Source: Meandrina meandrites (Eukaryota > Cnidaria > Anthozoa > Scleractinia > Meandrinidae). From it: a stretch of DNA of 64,000 nucleotides. Positions within the stretch are counted from its first letter, which is position 1; every line of letters starts with the position of its first letter. The notes under the pieces were generated by a model. The model saw only the letters and a list, made by a program, of their open reading frames with translations, was not told the DNA's origin and made no database searches. The DNA lies in assembly GCA_963693305.1 (NCBI GenBank), contig OY855903.1, forward strand, positions 24,704,455 through 24,768,454, read 5' to 3'. Positions 24,701 to 33,734 of the stretch are shown one piece after another. The position numbers and the translations under genes are program-made.

Positions 24701-27700
24701 AGATTACCCCTACTCCTTTTACGGTGTACACTTTGATTAAGGTACGCAGTCAGTGCTGATCCCAACTGCAAAAGCATGAAAGAATAATGGAGTAGTTTAT
24801 GCATGACATTGTTTTGATTCAGTTACTTGACCAGTGAGAATATCTTGATCCCTTTAGGTGATAGTGGTGTCCAGCACCTAGTTTCAGCACTCCCCACTCT
24901 CCCCTCCCTTGCTATATTGGACCTGACATCTAATGGAATAACTCACAAAGGGCTGGCCTTTGTAGCTAGTGCTCTAACTTCCAGGGACTCCACAATCTCG
25001 GCAACACAGCAGGTATGAAGATGACCCGTCAGCTAACAGCACTCAACACGTAATTCCATCCTACATGTAATGCAGCAAACAACAACACTTTTTCTCAACA
25101 CAACAAGACAAAATATTGAAGCAACCTGAAAATGTTTCCTATATAAAATATGAAAGGCTTGTGGTACTATATATCTGGCATAAAATTTAGTGTTTTGAGA
25201 ATTGCATGTGCTGTTATTCAAGAAAAACATGAAAGAAACTCTTGAAGATTACTTCTTCAAAGATTTGTCGTAAATAGCTTGAGAAGAGCATTATTCAGAA
25301 TAAAATTTTTTTGTAATAGTACTAGATCAAAATTTTGTTGTTTTCTACAGAACTGTATTCTAAAGTAACTCTTCAAGATTTCTTTTTGTAGCCTTGCTGT
25401 GAACAGCTTGTAATCCCCAAAATGAGAAGGGCATTATTCAGAAACAGACGTTTTTGCAATTATACTAAATCAAAGTATTGTTTCCTACAGAATTGTATTC
25501 TTCAGAAGCTGGAAGAATTTAACATCAGCTATAACTGGTTAGGTGACAGTGCTGGTAGTTCATTGGCTGCCATTCTTAGCAGATGCCCTGTTTTGAATAC
25601 TTTAAGAATAGAATGTTGTGGTCTCACTAGTCATGTCACTGCCCACGGAAAAGAATTCTCTGTAGCATTAAAAGGTAAAGATTTAAAAGATTCGTAATTT
25701 ATGTTGTGTTGTTTTACGATTAAGAAGTGATTTTTCTAAACATTTAACTATAAAAAATTGCGATAAAATATTTCGAAGCATATTAAGAAAGTAAAAAGTT
25801 TGTTAAAAACGACGACGTTTCGACGTTAGGCTAACGTCATTATCAAGTCAAAATGAAAGTTGATAAAAAATGTATAAATAGCAAGTCAAAACAATAGTTC
25901 AATAGATGTGTTAAAATGTTGAAATTAAACAAAGAGTTTCGCACGGATGGAGTCCGTTTGCGCGTTTAAGCTCGGATTCCGTTCCTTTATGCTAAGCATC
26001 TCGTAGACGAGGCAATCAAATTTCCCTTGGCACTTTCGGGGAATTCGAAACTGGCTTTCATTGAGGAGGCTTTTGTCCCCGTGGGCTTCCAAAAGGAAAC
26101 CGACAAACACTGGCTTGCTGTTGCATTTCAAAAGCCACACGGATAAACGCTACAAAGATTTCTTGCTCAAAACAATGATTCATCGTGCTTGTGCCCTATC
26201 TTCTACAACTGAAGCTTTCAATCAAGAATGCACTAGACTTCGCTCCATCTTTACTCGACTTGACTATCCGATAACGACCATTAATTCCACCATCAACAAA
26301 TTTATCCAGAACTTTTCATCCGCTGTACGTGAAAGACAAGTGGAAGACGGCCGTGTCTTGCGAGTTAGTCTCCCCTTCAAGGACCAAACATCAGCTAACG
26401 CGGTTAGAAGGCAAATGTGTGATCTCAGTCACAAGATTGGCACTACCCTACAACCAGTATTTATTAGCAAGAAATTGGAACAAGATCTCAAGCCCAAAGA
26501 AAACAAGCCTCCAATCGTAAATCAACAATGCATGGTTTATTTATTTTCATGTGATCTGTGCGATGCAGATTATGTCGGCTACACAGCCCGACACCTTCAC
26601 CAACGTATTGCTGAACATAAAAACTCGGCGATTGGAAAACACCTTTTGGAAGTACACGGGGACAAAAGCCTCCTCAACGAAAGCCAGTTTCGAATTCTCC
26701 GAAAGTGCCAAGGGAAATTTGATTGCCTCGTCTACGAGATGCTTAGCATAAAGGAACGGAATCCGAGCTTAAACACGCAAACGGACTCCATCCGTGCGAA
26801 ACTCTTTGTTTAATTTCAACATTTTAACACATCTATTGAACTATTGTTTTGACTTACTATTTATACATTTTTTATCAACTTTCATTTTGACTTGATAATG
26901 ACGTTAGCCTAACGTCGAAACGTCGTCGTTTTTAACAAACTTTTTACTTTCTTAATATGCTTCGAAATATTTTATCGCAATTTTTTATAGTTAAGTGTTG
27001 TTTTATTTTTTATATTTGCAAATTATATACACACACAAAAAAACAGCACTTACAGTACAATTACAAACAGTACACTACTTACAACATTGTATTCTATTTA
27101 TGCTACATACATTATATAGATCTAGTTACAATTTTAAAATGTGTCAATATTTGTAAACATTTTAACATATTGGCACTTGAAACCACACTGGGACAAAGCA
27201 AACCAGGGTTGTCATTAAGTGCTGTAACTCGTAACATCTGTTACGGCTGAGGAGACTTGATGTTACAGGTAAAAGCATTGATTGGTGGTGGGTTACACTT
27301 GCATACAGAGGGAAATGCTACGGGTGATAACTTAGATGAAATGGCTGCTTAAAAACTTGTACACAATATTACAATGTTTCTAGAGCTACATGTCAAGTAC
27401 TTACAGATATAATAGAGCTGTTAACAACTGCATCGCTAAATGGCGGTTGGGTAACTGACGTGTTATTTCTGACCAATCACAACAAAAAACTAACACATTG
27501 CACAAGTTTCTGAGCCAATTCCAAAGCTCAGTGAATGCAAAACCAAGGGAAACGTATGATCTTTTGAAAAATGTTAAAAAAAACCTGATCTAATACATTC
27601 TGAATTCCCTTCAGGTTCTGGATTATTACATCTGTCTGTGGCATACAATTCTCTTGGTCCTCAGGGAATATCAAATTTGATCACAGCTCTTCCTTCTCAA

Positions 27701-30275
27701 TCACTTCGTCACCTAAACATAACTTCAGCATTGGAAGATAAGGGAAGTCAATCAGCTGTTCAGAGTATGGTGGAATTTATGGAAGTACGTCATTTCAACT
27801 TCAGATAAATGTAGAAGCTGTGGGCCATAGGTGTATTGAAATCACTATATTATCAAGTGTCACCAAAACATAATACAGTTTACCAGTACCTTTCTATTAT
27901 CCCCACCATGCCCCAACCCACCACCTCCCCCCTTCCTACACACCCATCAACAGGTCTTAAGGTGGGGGTAAAGGTGAATTTGAGTGAAATTTTAAGAGTT
28001 TTAAAGAAGAGATAGAAGAAAGAAAATTATTTTTGGAACACCACAAGACAGTTGACCCCAACGCAAGAGCACCCCAGGTCGTCAGGGGACTGTTTGGGTG
28101 TCCATCTATTAATTTTTAACTTCAAATTCTAATTTTAAAATTACATTAAATCTTTTATATTTCTTATTTCTCCAAATTTTACTAATCCTTTGAGAAAAAC
28201 TATCTCTTTCCAGAAATCTCCAAAAATCACCAAAAAATGTACAAAACACTGCTAAACATAGCTTTGTGGGATGAACAGAGGGTTTTGAGAGTGTTTGAAA
28301 CGGGAGCGAGATATTCGCATTAAACCCAAGTTACGCGGTGGAAAAACGGGCTTCAGGCAAACCCGCGCCTTAAAAACAAACAAGCCAATTGGAGGCTTAA
28401 TGGAGCTTTAACTTGCAGTTGCTAGTGTTAGAAAGTTGTATTTTCCTTTGATTTTGAAGTTCAATGTTGGCATTTTTAGAGTGGCTGTACCTTGTCTGAT
28501 CTGGTTCTGGGAGATTGTTACATTGGTGACAAAGATCTTGATATACTAATGAAGGCAAGGCATATGTTATCTGGACTACAGCATCTGGATCTGAGTTGCA
28601 ATAAAATTGGAAATGATGGGGTGCCATTGCTTGCAAGGTTAGCTTTACAATTACTAATTTGTTTTCAACATCTCCTGTGTTTATCCTCCAACCTTTTTTG
28701 GAGAGACCATGTCAAGTGCTGCAACAAATAATACCCAGGGGGTACTCAGGATTTCATGTGATGGGGATGACAGAAGGATTTTTTGGGGGGTTCAAAATTT
28801 TTGATTTAGGGATTTTTGGGGGTAGGAAAATTTGGCAAGTTTTTTTTTTTGGTGGCTTGATTTAAGAGGGACTTTTTTGGGCATTACTGACCTTGGCTGT
28901 GTAGTTCTGGTAATAAAGCACAGTCAAAGAAAGGGGTTTTAGGTGTCTGCAATAAAAACTTGGCATGGGATTTTTTGGGGGTTAATTTTTGGTCCAGGGA
29001 AGCCCTTTGGGATTTTTTGGGGTCTTGATTTTTGTACCCATTCGATCATCCCCATCACTTGAAATTACGAGTACCCCCATAGTTCATGCAGCATGATTGT
29101 TTTGTTTCTGTGACCAAACATTTTGTAAAAGTGATATCTAAAATCACACTTGCTTCTTTGTGGCGACCTTGACTGTGCGTTCCAATAAATCTATTTTTGT
29201 GGAACTGTTTGGAATAAGACGTGTTAGCTTGGGTGAAGCTGTCTTTGCTGTACACAGGATAGTCTTGTGTTTTTGCCATAATCATATTTGTAAATAAAAG
29301 GAAGTGATCAGGCTTGATTTCCAGCTGCTGTTTGGCAGCATGAGCCTGCACTCCACCTCCAGGAAGGAATGAAGAGCAGGAGAAATCAACCATCTCAGTT
29401 ATGATTGGCATGCTTAACATTGTTCCTAAAAAAGGGTGAAGTCTGTGTACAAACCTAGTGGCCCACCAGGCCAGAGCTTATCCTGGTTTCTGTAGCATGA
29501 GGCGATTAGGAGTATTTCTTCTACCCCCGTGGATGGGATGCTAGTCCATCGCAGGATTACCCCTAGTAGTAAATTCGCTGGTACCCATTTATACACCTGG
29601 GTGGAGAGAGGCACTATGAGAGTGAAGTGTCTTACCCAAGAACACAACGCAGTGCCCCGGCCAGGACTCGAACCTGGACCATTATGCCACCGCGCCTACC
29701 ACAACATTGTTCCCACTCAGACATAAACGATGTAAAGCCCAAGTTTTGCTTTGTAGATTAGGGAAGGAAGAATTTCTTAATTACTAAAAATTTGCATTGT
29801 ACTGTGTTCTTGCTTCACATGTTAAATCACTGTTTTTCCAGACCTTTACTCCATGCAGCTCTAGTGCTATTATTAAATACCGGTAGTAGTAATTTTGTCA
29901 AATGGTTTCATCTTGTTTTCTAGGCTACTGAAAGAAAGCTGCAAACTTTCAAGTCTCACACTGGCTGGTAATGGCAGCATCAATTTTGTTGATGCAGCAA
30001 CTCTACTTATGGCAGCTAAGGATAACAGAACCCTTCAAAAACTTAATTTATCAGCGTGTGGAGTCCAGTCACCTCTTGATGTAACATTCTTTGATGCTTT
30101 AAAAAGTGCAGTTTGTCAAAATGATGAGGAACGTTGTTTTACAGAGTTGGATCTTTCTCACAATCTGTTAAGTGCTGTGGACAAAGAGAGACTTGTAGAT
30201 GAATGGGAGCTCAAATCTACAGGGGAAAGTTTTTCTTGTTTGAGGAACAATCTATGTATTTTGACAAAGTTGTAA
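8456..30275 (+). CDS. TONSL: Tonsoku-like DNA repair protein TONSL, complete 22-exon gene
   Basis: Exons: 8456-8486, 8800-8895, 9324-9487, 10074-10375, 10484-10655, 11683-11800, 11952-12097, 13128-13283, 14356-14481, 15310-15520, 16697-16779, 17359-17448, 17943-18015, 19046-19209, 20722-21897, 22484-22682, 23002-23163, 24858-25012, 25491-25674, 27615-27784, 28480-28637, 29924-30275. All junctions are GT/AG and keep frame, totalling 4488 nt and 1495 residues (human about 1378). Parts in order: TPRs about 25-435; acidic stretch about 477-515; ankyrin repeats about 538-660; long disordered region with basic patch AKRKRPPK at 893-900; ubiquitin-like segment about 1005-1105; LRRs about 1110-1480. 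The ankyrin part keeps DYCGW (573-577) and HEACN (581-585), matching human residues that read histone H4 unmethylated at Lys20. In the family, TONSL with MMS22L loads RAD51 at damaged replication forks. The N-terminus [14 protein letters not shown] supports the start. AATAAA follows at 30462. Confidence 0.95.
11055..11541 (-). mobile_element. 5'-truncated L1/Tx1-like LINE fragment in TONSL intron 5, with an inverted 5' stub
   Basis: The minus strand at 11217-11513 encodes about 98 residues (…[20 protein letters not shown]…[19 protein letters not shown]…) that look like the extreme C-terminus of an L1/Tx1-type ORF2 protein. Below it, 11055-11150 is a degenerate TTACATTA-type repeat that fits a 3' tail. 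At the opposite end, arms 11470-11493 and 11517-11540 are 24-bp perfect inverted repeats with a 23-bp spacer, as expected from a 5' inversion (twin priming). It is inactive: only the last part of the element is present. Confidence 0.55.
12838..13015 (-). mobile_element. Truncated SINE copy in TONSL intron 7
   Basis: Shares long stretches with the full copy at 29437-29703: the 'cctagtggcccatcaggcc' end, 'tagtccatcgcag', 'aaattcgccggtac' and 'gggtggagagaggcac'. The tRNA-like head present in that copy is missing here. The strand is assigned by analogy. Confidence 0.6.
13489..13671. mobile_element. 183-bp MITE in TONSL intron 8
   Basis: Terminal inverted repeats begin TAGCTGGCGGTTTTGTTGG and end CCAACAAAACCACCAGCTA. 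The interior is also partly self-complementary (…ggaggagaaaaac / cttttctcctcc…). No target duplication is clear. Confidence 0.6.
13796..14185. mobile_element. About 390-bp inverted-repeat element in TONSL intron 8
   Basis: Ends are TTCAGGGGTTTCAATAA and its complement TTATTGAAACCCCTGAA. 'Acccgct' motifs (GGGTAGATCTACCCGC, CTACCCGCTTGTG) sit just inside each end, and there is a G-rich palindromic core near 14060-14110. Non-coding. Confidence 0.55.
18663..19028. mobile_element. MITE with TA-flanked inverted repeats and a poly-C tract, TONSL intron 13
   Basis: The left end TACCGTAAAATTCCGGTTAT and the right end ATAACCAGAATTTTACGGTA are inverted repeats. Internal 'cttataagcccc' motifs recur, and 18702-18729 is a run of 28 C. 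TA at both edges fits a Tc1/mariner-type non-autonomous element (inference). It ends 17 bp before the acceptor of exon 14. Confidence 0.65.
19238..20053. mobile_element. TTAA-bounded non-autonomous transposon in TONSL intron 14
   Basis: Starts TTAAGGTGGCTC and ends GAGCCACCTTAA, an inverted pair including TTAA at both edges (816 bp). TTAA duplication is typical of piggyBac and Kolobok superfamilies. No transposase frame is seen. It resembles the element at 41864 in its first bases (TTAAGGTG). Confidence 0.6.
23643..24613. mobile_element. 971-bp TAGCCTGCGAG-family transposon in TONSL intron 17, 9-bp TSD
   Basis: Inverted ends TAGCCTGCGAGCAGGCTCTC and GAGAGCCTGCTTGCAGGCTA are flanked by perfect direct copies of AATAAATAA (23634-23642 and 24614-24622). 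No transposase frame is present. Nine-base duplications fit a Mutator-like origin, but the duplication is AT-rich, so class assignment is tentative. A second, smaller relative is inserted inside. Confidence 0.75.
23803..23875. mobile_element. 73-bp nested micro-MITE with TGAAGAAGA duplication
   Basis: An almost pure hairpin: TAGCCTGCGAGAGCAGA at the left, TCTGCTCTCGCAGGCTA at the right. Perfect 9-bp target duplications TGAAGAAGA lie at 23794-23802 and 23876-23884. It shares the first eleven bases with the host element in which it sits. Confidence 0.75.
25238..25504 (+). repeat. Imperfect tandem duplication spanning the exon 19 splice acceptor of TONSL
   Basis: Copy A (about 25238-25364) and copy B (about 25365-25504) share 'aactctt.aagat', 'gagaag.gcattattcaga', 'actagatcaaa', 't.tttcctacag' and 'aa.tgtattct'. 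Copy B supplies the acceptor used for exon 19 (25491). Copy A holds a decoy acceptor at 25350/25351 whose downstream frame hits a stop after five codons. Confidence 0.7.
25744..26994 (+). mobile_element. Penelope-like element with GIY-YIG domain and inverted terminal arms, TONSL intron 19
   Basis: The frame ending at 26813 encodes the end of a Penelope-type reverse transcriptase ([14 protein letters not shown]…), a linker, and a GIY-YIG endonuclease-like segment ([29 protein letters not shown]). The RT palm is missing, so this is a truncated copy. About 345 bp at the left (25744-26090) is the reverse complement of the right end (26647-26994), including the last codons and 3' tail. I count about six differences, so the arms are nearly identical and insertion is recent. 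Inverted or tandem partial copies at the ends are typical of Penelope-like elements. Not expected to be autonomous. Confidence 0.8.
27955..28340. repeat. Dispersed repeat copy in TONSL intron 20
   Basis: Shares colinear segments, in opposite orientation, with 44130-44415: 'ggtgggggtaaaggtgaatt', 'agcaccccaggt', 'gtcaggggactgttt', 'ggtgtccatcta', 'ccaaattttactaatccttt' and 'aacatagctttgtg'. The family is unknown. Confidence 0.6.
28738..29078. mobile_element. MITE with GGGGGTACTC ends in TONSL intron 21
   Basis: The left end (gggggtactcaggatttc…gatggggatga) is matched in inverted form at the right (tcatccccatc…gaaattacgagtaccccc). The interior is rich in 'ggattttttggggg'. A shorter copy lies at 63381-63577. 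Confidence 0.65.
29437..29703 (-). mobile_element. tRNA-derived SINE, near full length
   Basis: Read on the minus strand from 29703, a tRNA-like head shows an A-box-like segment (GGTGGCATAATGG) and a perfect B-box (GGTTCGAGTCC). A body follows (GTGTTCTTGGGTAAGACAC, then the complement of gggtggagagaggcac), and it ends at the complement of cctagtggcccaccaggcc. Related fragments occur at 12838, about 32755-32905, about 43158-43200 and about 47425-47560. The head is not a functional tRNA gene: no intact cloverleaf is seen. It sits in TONSL intron 21. Confidence 0.75.
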
Positions 30276-30461
30276 ATACTGCTGGGTTTTGTTGGCTGTA
30301 AATTAAGTCTGTAAATGAGGTGTGCATAGTTGTAAAATATCGAGTGCTGTACTCTAGCAGGAATTATAATTTGACTATTGAATTCTTATTAGCCTGTAAT
30401 ATTGCTACAGAAACAATGTTTTGGATAAAACATTTAACAAAAAGATATTTCCACATTACTT

Positions 30462-30467
30462 AATAAA
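30462..30467 (+). terminator. Polyadenylation signal of TONSL
   Basis: AATAAA 187 nt after the TONSL stop. The transcript probably ends near 30485. The convergent PSMG4 transcript has its nearest good AATAAA at 30638-30643 on the other strand, so the two 3' ends lie close together. Confidence 0.6.
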
Positions 30468-30700
30468 TATTGTTATGGACCTCGGTTTTATTTATGAAAA
30501 CAAATACAATATGGTGCCAGAAAGGGCAAACTAAAATTATTTCTACTTTGCCCTTATCAGCAGAGTAGCTTCAACATAGTATTCCACTAAAATTCCATAC
30601 ACCAAGAAGACTTTTAACAAATAAAAGGCAAGCAGGGTTTATTATAATTTACCAACCTTTGATGAAACACTGTCTTAGGTCAGATCTCTATTAGAATGAT

Positions 30701-30830
30701 TTTACTTAACCTGTGAAATAGTAACTAAACTTTTAGATAGTTTTACACACCAATTACATTGTTTTTTTTTGTTTAGTTTTGACTATTACGCACTAATTGT
30801 TACATGTTGTTTCACAGGTTAAGTAAAACC
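30701..30830. repeat. Short inverted-repeat element between TONSL and PSMG4
   Basis: The arms TTTTACTTAACCTGTGAAA and TTTCACAGGTTAAGTAAAA enclose about 90 bp, with further weak complementarity (taactaaac / gtttagtt). It may be a MITE in the convergent 3' region. Confidence 0.5.
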
Positions 30831-31370
30831 ACTCTATTACAGTCACTTTCAAAAGGAAACAGTGTCAGTTAGAGTGAAAAACAAAATACTCTCAGCCAAC
30901 TGCTGATCAGTAGATTGTAGACAGTTCCCAACTACAGATTGAAGGGTTGCATTTAGCAAATGAGTTCACATTCAGTCTAAATATCGACCAGAAGTACATC
31001 TGTCTATAAATTGGCACTACATTGAACAAGTTTGTCGATGTTAAAACACACTTCCAAAGTATTTGATAAACTGGTGAACAATCTGTGTGAAGAGTTCACT
31101 CATGTCCTGGTCGGTTTACTATGCAAAAATATCCTGGCTTCTCGTAATTATTGCTGACCACAATTTCAGGTGAACCCCTGAGAGACATGGAGATCCCTGA
31201 TCACTGTTTACAATGGTCTCTTTGTTGGATGGTGTCATACATAATTTTATGAAGTAAATAACTTCCAAGCATAACAATACTCTTCTGATGCGTGCACTGG
31301 AGCACTTGGCCTCTTGATTCCCAAAAACAACATACAGTTCTTTTGGACCACATTGATTAAACAGAGATGT

Positions 31371-33457
31371 TTAGAACAGCTGTGGTTTGTCCTTAATTTC
31401 CTGGTTGATTCTTTGTTCCACCAAGCTTAGCAGCATGTTTTCTGTTGGTATATTGTAGCTCACAAAGCACTGTTTCTTGGTCTTCTTGGCTGGCAATAAA
31501 ATAATAGCGTCTTAGTAACTGAGTGCAAGGGCTGTATTGGGGAGGAAGTAGTTTATTATATGGCACTCGTTTACACAAAAAATACACAGCCTAAGACCAT
31601 TTCCATGCCATTTGGCAAAATCCCGACCAAGAAAGAACCAATTGCAACACTTGAATTTAATTCAAGACTGCCTCGCCATATAATAATAGAAAAATATTAA
31701 AAGTTCTTTTAAAGAAATAGTAAAAATGATTATTGCATGTAACTATAAAATATTATGCAGTGTAACTCTTAGCTTGTCAGTACTGTCAGACAACAGTTGA
31801 AACGAGCTCTATAGACTGCCAAAACTTTTGTTGTCACCCATATACCTATTTCTGTGGTTCACTCTTGATAAGGAACTGAGAATATAGCCCCACGCACGAG
31901 GGAATAAACACAATATTGCATCACAATATGAGGGAGCAAGAATCCCTGGGACTTCTTCCCTAAAATCACACCAGGTTGAGTCAATGGGGCAAGTTTGAGT
32001 AAGCAGAAAGTAAGGTTCTTCACATGAGGGCACTATGTCCCAGTCAGGGACATTCCCCAGTGTTTTTGCAATCCTGTGCAGGACTCAGGGGGAGTATTCC
32101 CACTAAAAAAGGATAGCAATGCTCATCAGAAAATTTGAATTCAAACCCTAAAGGAGATCAATCTGGGCTCACAGTTTTTTTCCTTTTTTGAAAGAGATAA
32201 TTTAATGCCAGATCAGTAGAGTGATTATTCCTCCATGTGCAACCCTGAATGAGCCCTTGACAACTAAAAATAATGGTATTCTGTCTGTATAACAAATACC
32301 CTAAGAAACTGAAATCCTTATAAGTTTATGCTATCTTTCCGCCCTCTTAGGGAGATAACAATCATCTCCCCTCCCTTTCATATGGGAGTTGCCCTCAGCA
32401 TGGTGTAAGATTAAACTGATTATGGCCTAGAACGTTCTTACCAAGCCTTTGTGCAAGTGTTGTTGAGTTTAGATCAGCTTTGCTTCCTATGAGGTTCACA
32501 ACTGATGGTACTGAATCCTGTTGAAACAAAACAGTCAAGGTTTCCTTCTCACATCTGCATGAAGTCTCAAAGCCTTAAAGAAATGTGGAAATCTCACAAC
32601 AAAATTGGAAGAGTACCATCTCATCCATGAGTATTGCAAGTTCCTTCATAGTCGCGTTATTGTTAGTTAGGTCGCAGACATTAGTGCCTTGCAGGATCAG
32701 ACTTCAGATTAGCATGACGGACATCGTAAAATAAAACTACAGTGGATTCCCATCCTAATGGGTACCAAATCTAACAGCCCATATCAGGCCCAGTGCCATT
32801 ACAGGTTATTCCCAGCATTTTGTATGGGTATCATCACAGTGCATCACCACCTGGGTGGAAAAAGACCCTGTGAGAGTTAACTGCCCATATTATGGGGTCA
32901 GAATTGGGGGGGGGGGGGGGGGGGGGTAACTCAAATTAATACTGTTTTGGGAGAACAGGAAAGTTCTGCTATTGAGACTCCCTGAAACGATAACATTGCA
33001 AAAAGAAACAGACATTACACCCAAATTTTGAAAAATGTTCAGGAATTTTGCAACAGACTTCGATAATCCATTGTTCCTGTGATGCTGAAACTAAATTTCT
33101 TGGAGTTGTCGACTGACTACCCCCACCCCACCCCAGGCGGGAAAAATGGGGGCTCCAGCCCATCTTCTTTACAATGGCAGCTTAGATATCCTTAAATAGG
33201 GGCGATTTATAGGGCGTTTACTAAATATTACTCACGTATTTTGTGCACATGGCTACAGCAAGTGCATTCATTTCTGGAGAGGTTCCAATCCACACATACC
33301 AACTCTCTGTCATTTTGAGAATTTGAAAATGAACCTTTTGGTCAAGAAGCGTGTCAGAGAATGTATGAACCTTAAATTTACATTCTGCTGGTAAATATCC
33401 TTCGGAAACTACGCTGCTTACAGTTGTATCTCCGTTCAAGTGATGTTCGTCCGCCAT
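31371..33457 (-). CDS. PSMG4: Proteasome assembly chaperone 4 (PSMG4)
   Basis: Three exons: 33236-33457, 32442-32517 and 31371-31489, in frame (417 nt, 138 residues). The chosen ATG (33457) has the context aaaATGGCGG; another in-frame ATG lies at 33520. Family-defining stretches are FKVHTFSDTLLDQKVHFQILKM (broken here for length: FSDTLLDQ, VHFQILKMTESWYVWIG), PEMNALAVAMCTKY, DSVPSVVNLIG, TTLAQRLAKKTKKQCFVSYN and LSLVEQRINQEI. They match human PSMG4 (VHFHVMRLTDSLFLWVG, NLAVAMCSRY, LAQRLARKTNKQVFVSYN). PSMG4 pairs with PSMG3 to help assemble the 20S proteasome alpha ring in the cytosol. The N-terminal 20-odd residues are a poorly conserved extension. The gene is head-to-head with the F-box gene, 277 bp away. 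Confidence 0.93.
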
Positions 33458-33734
33458 TTTGGAAATGGACGATTGTCGTAAAAGTTCGGGAAACTTCGGT
33501 AAAATATCGGTTGTCGTCATCTGGTCGTATTTCAATACCAGTCTTTTGCCGCAAAAACACTGGCGCGTTCGATGAGAGCAACCATGTTTGATTTTTTCGG
33601 AACCACAAAATTTTGGTTGAAAGTAACGAAGCTACTCTAAGACGTCTTCTAGACACCACTCCAGAATATAGTTTTGCTTTTATTTTCATACCTTCCTACA
33701 GGGGAAGGTTTTGAACGTAATTTGACAAGTGGCC
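33458..33734. promoter_or_regulatory. Bidirectional promoter region, PSMG4 / FBXL14-like
   Basis: 277 bp separate the two divergent ATGs, so the promoters and both 5' UTRs must overlap or abut. This is inferred from geometry; no specific factor site is claimed. Confidence 0.55.

Noticed and set aside
29640..29703. Possible tRNA gene on the minus strand
   Set aside because: Good B-box but no intact acceptor stem or anticodon arm, and the sequence continues into a SINE body shared with other copies.
33458..33520. Upstream ATG at 33520 as the PSMG4 start
   Set aside because: In frame, but the ATG at 33457 has the better context and is closer to the family N-terminus. Not excluded.
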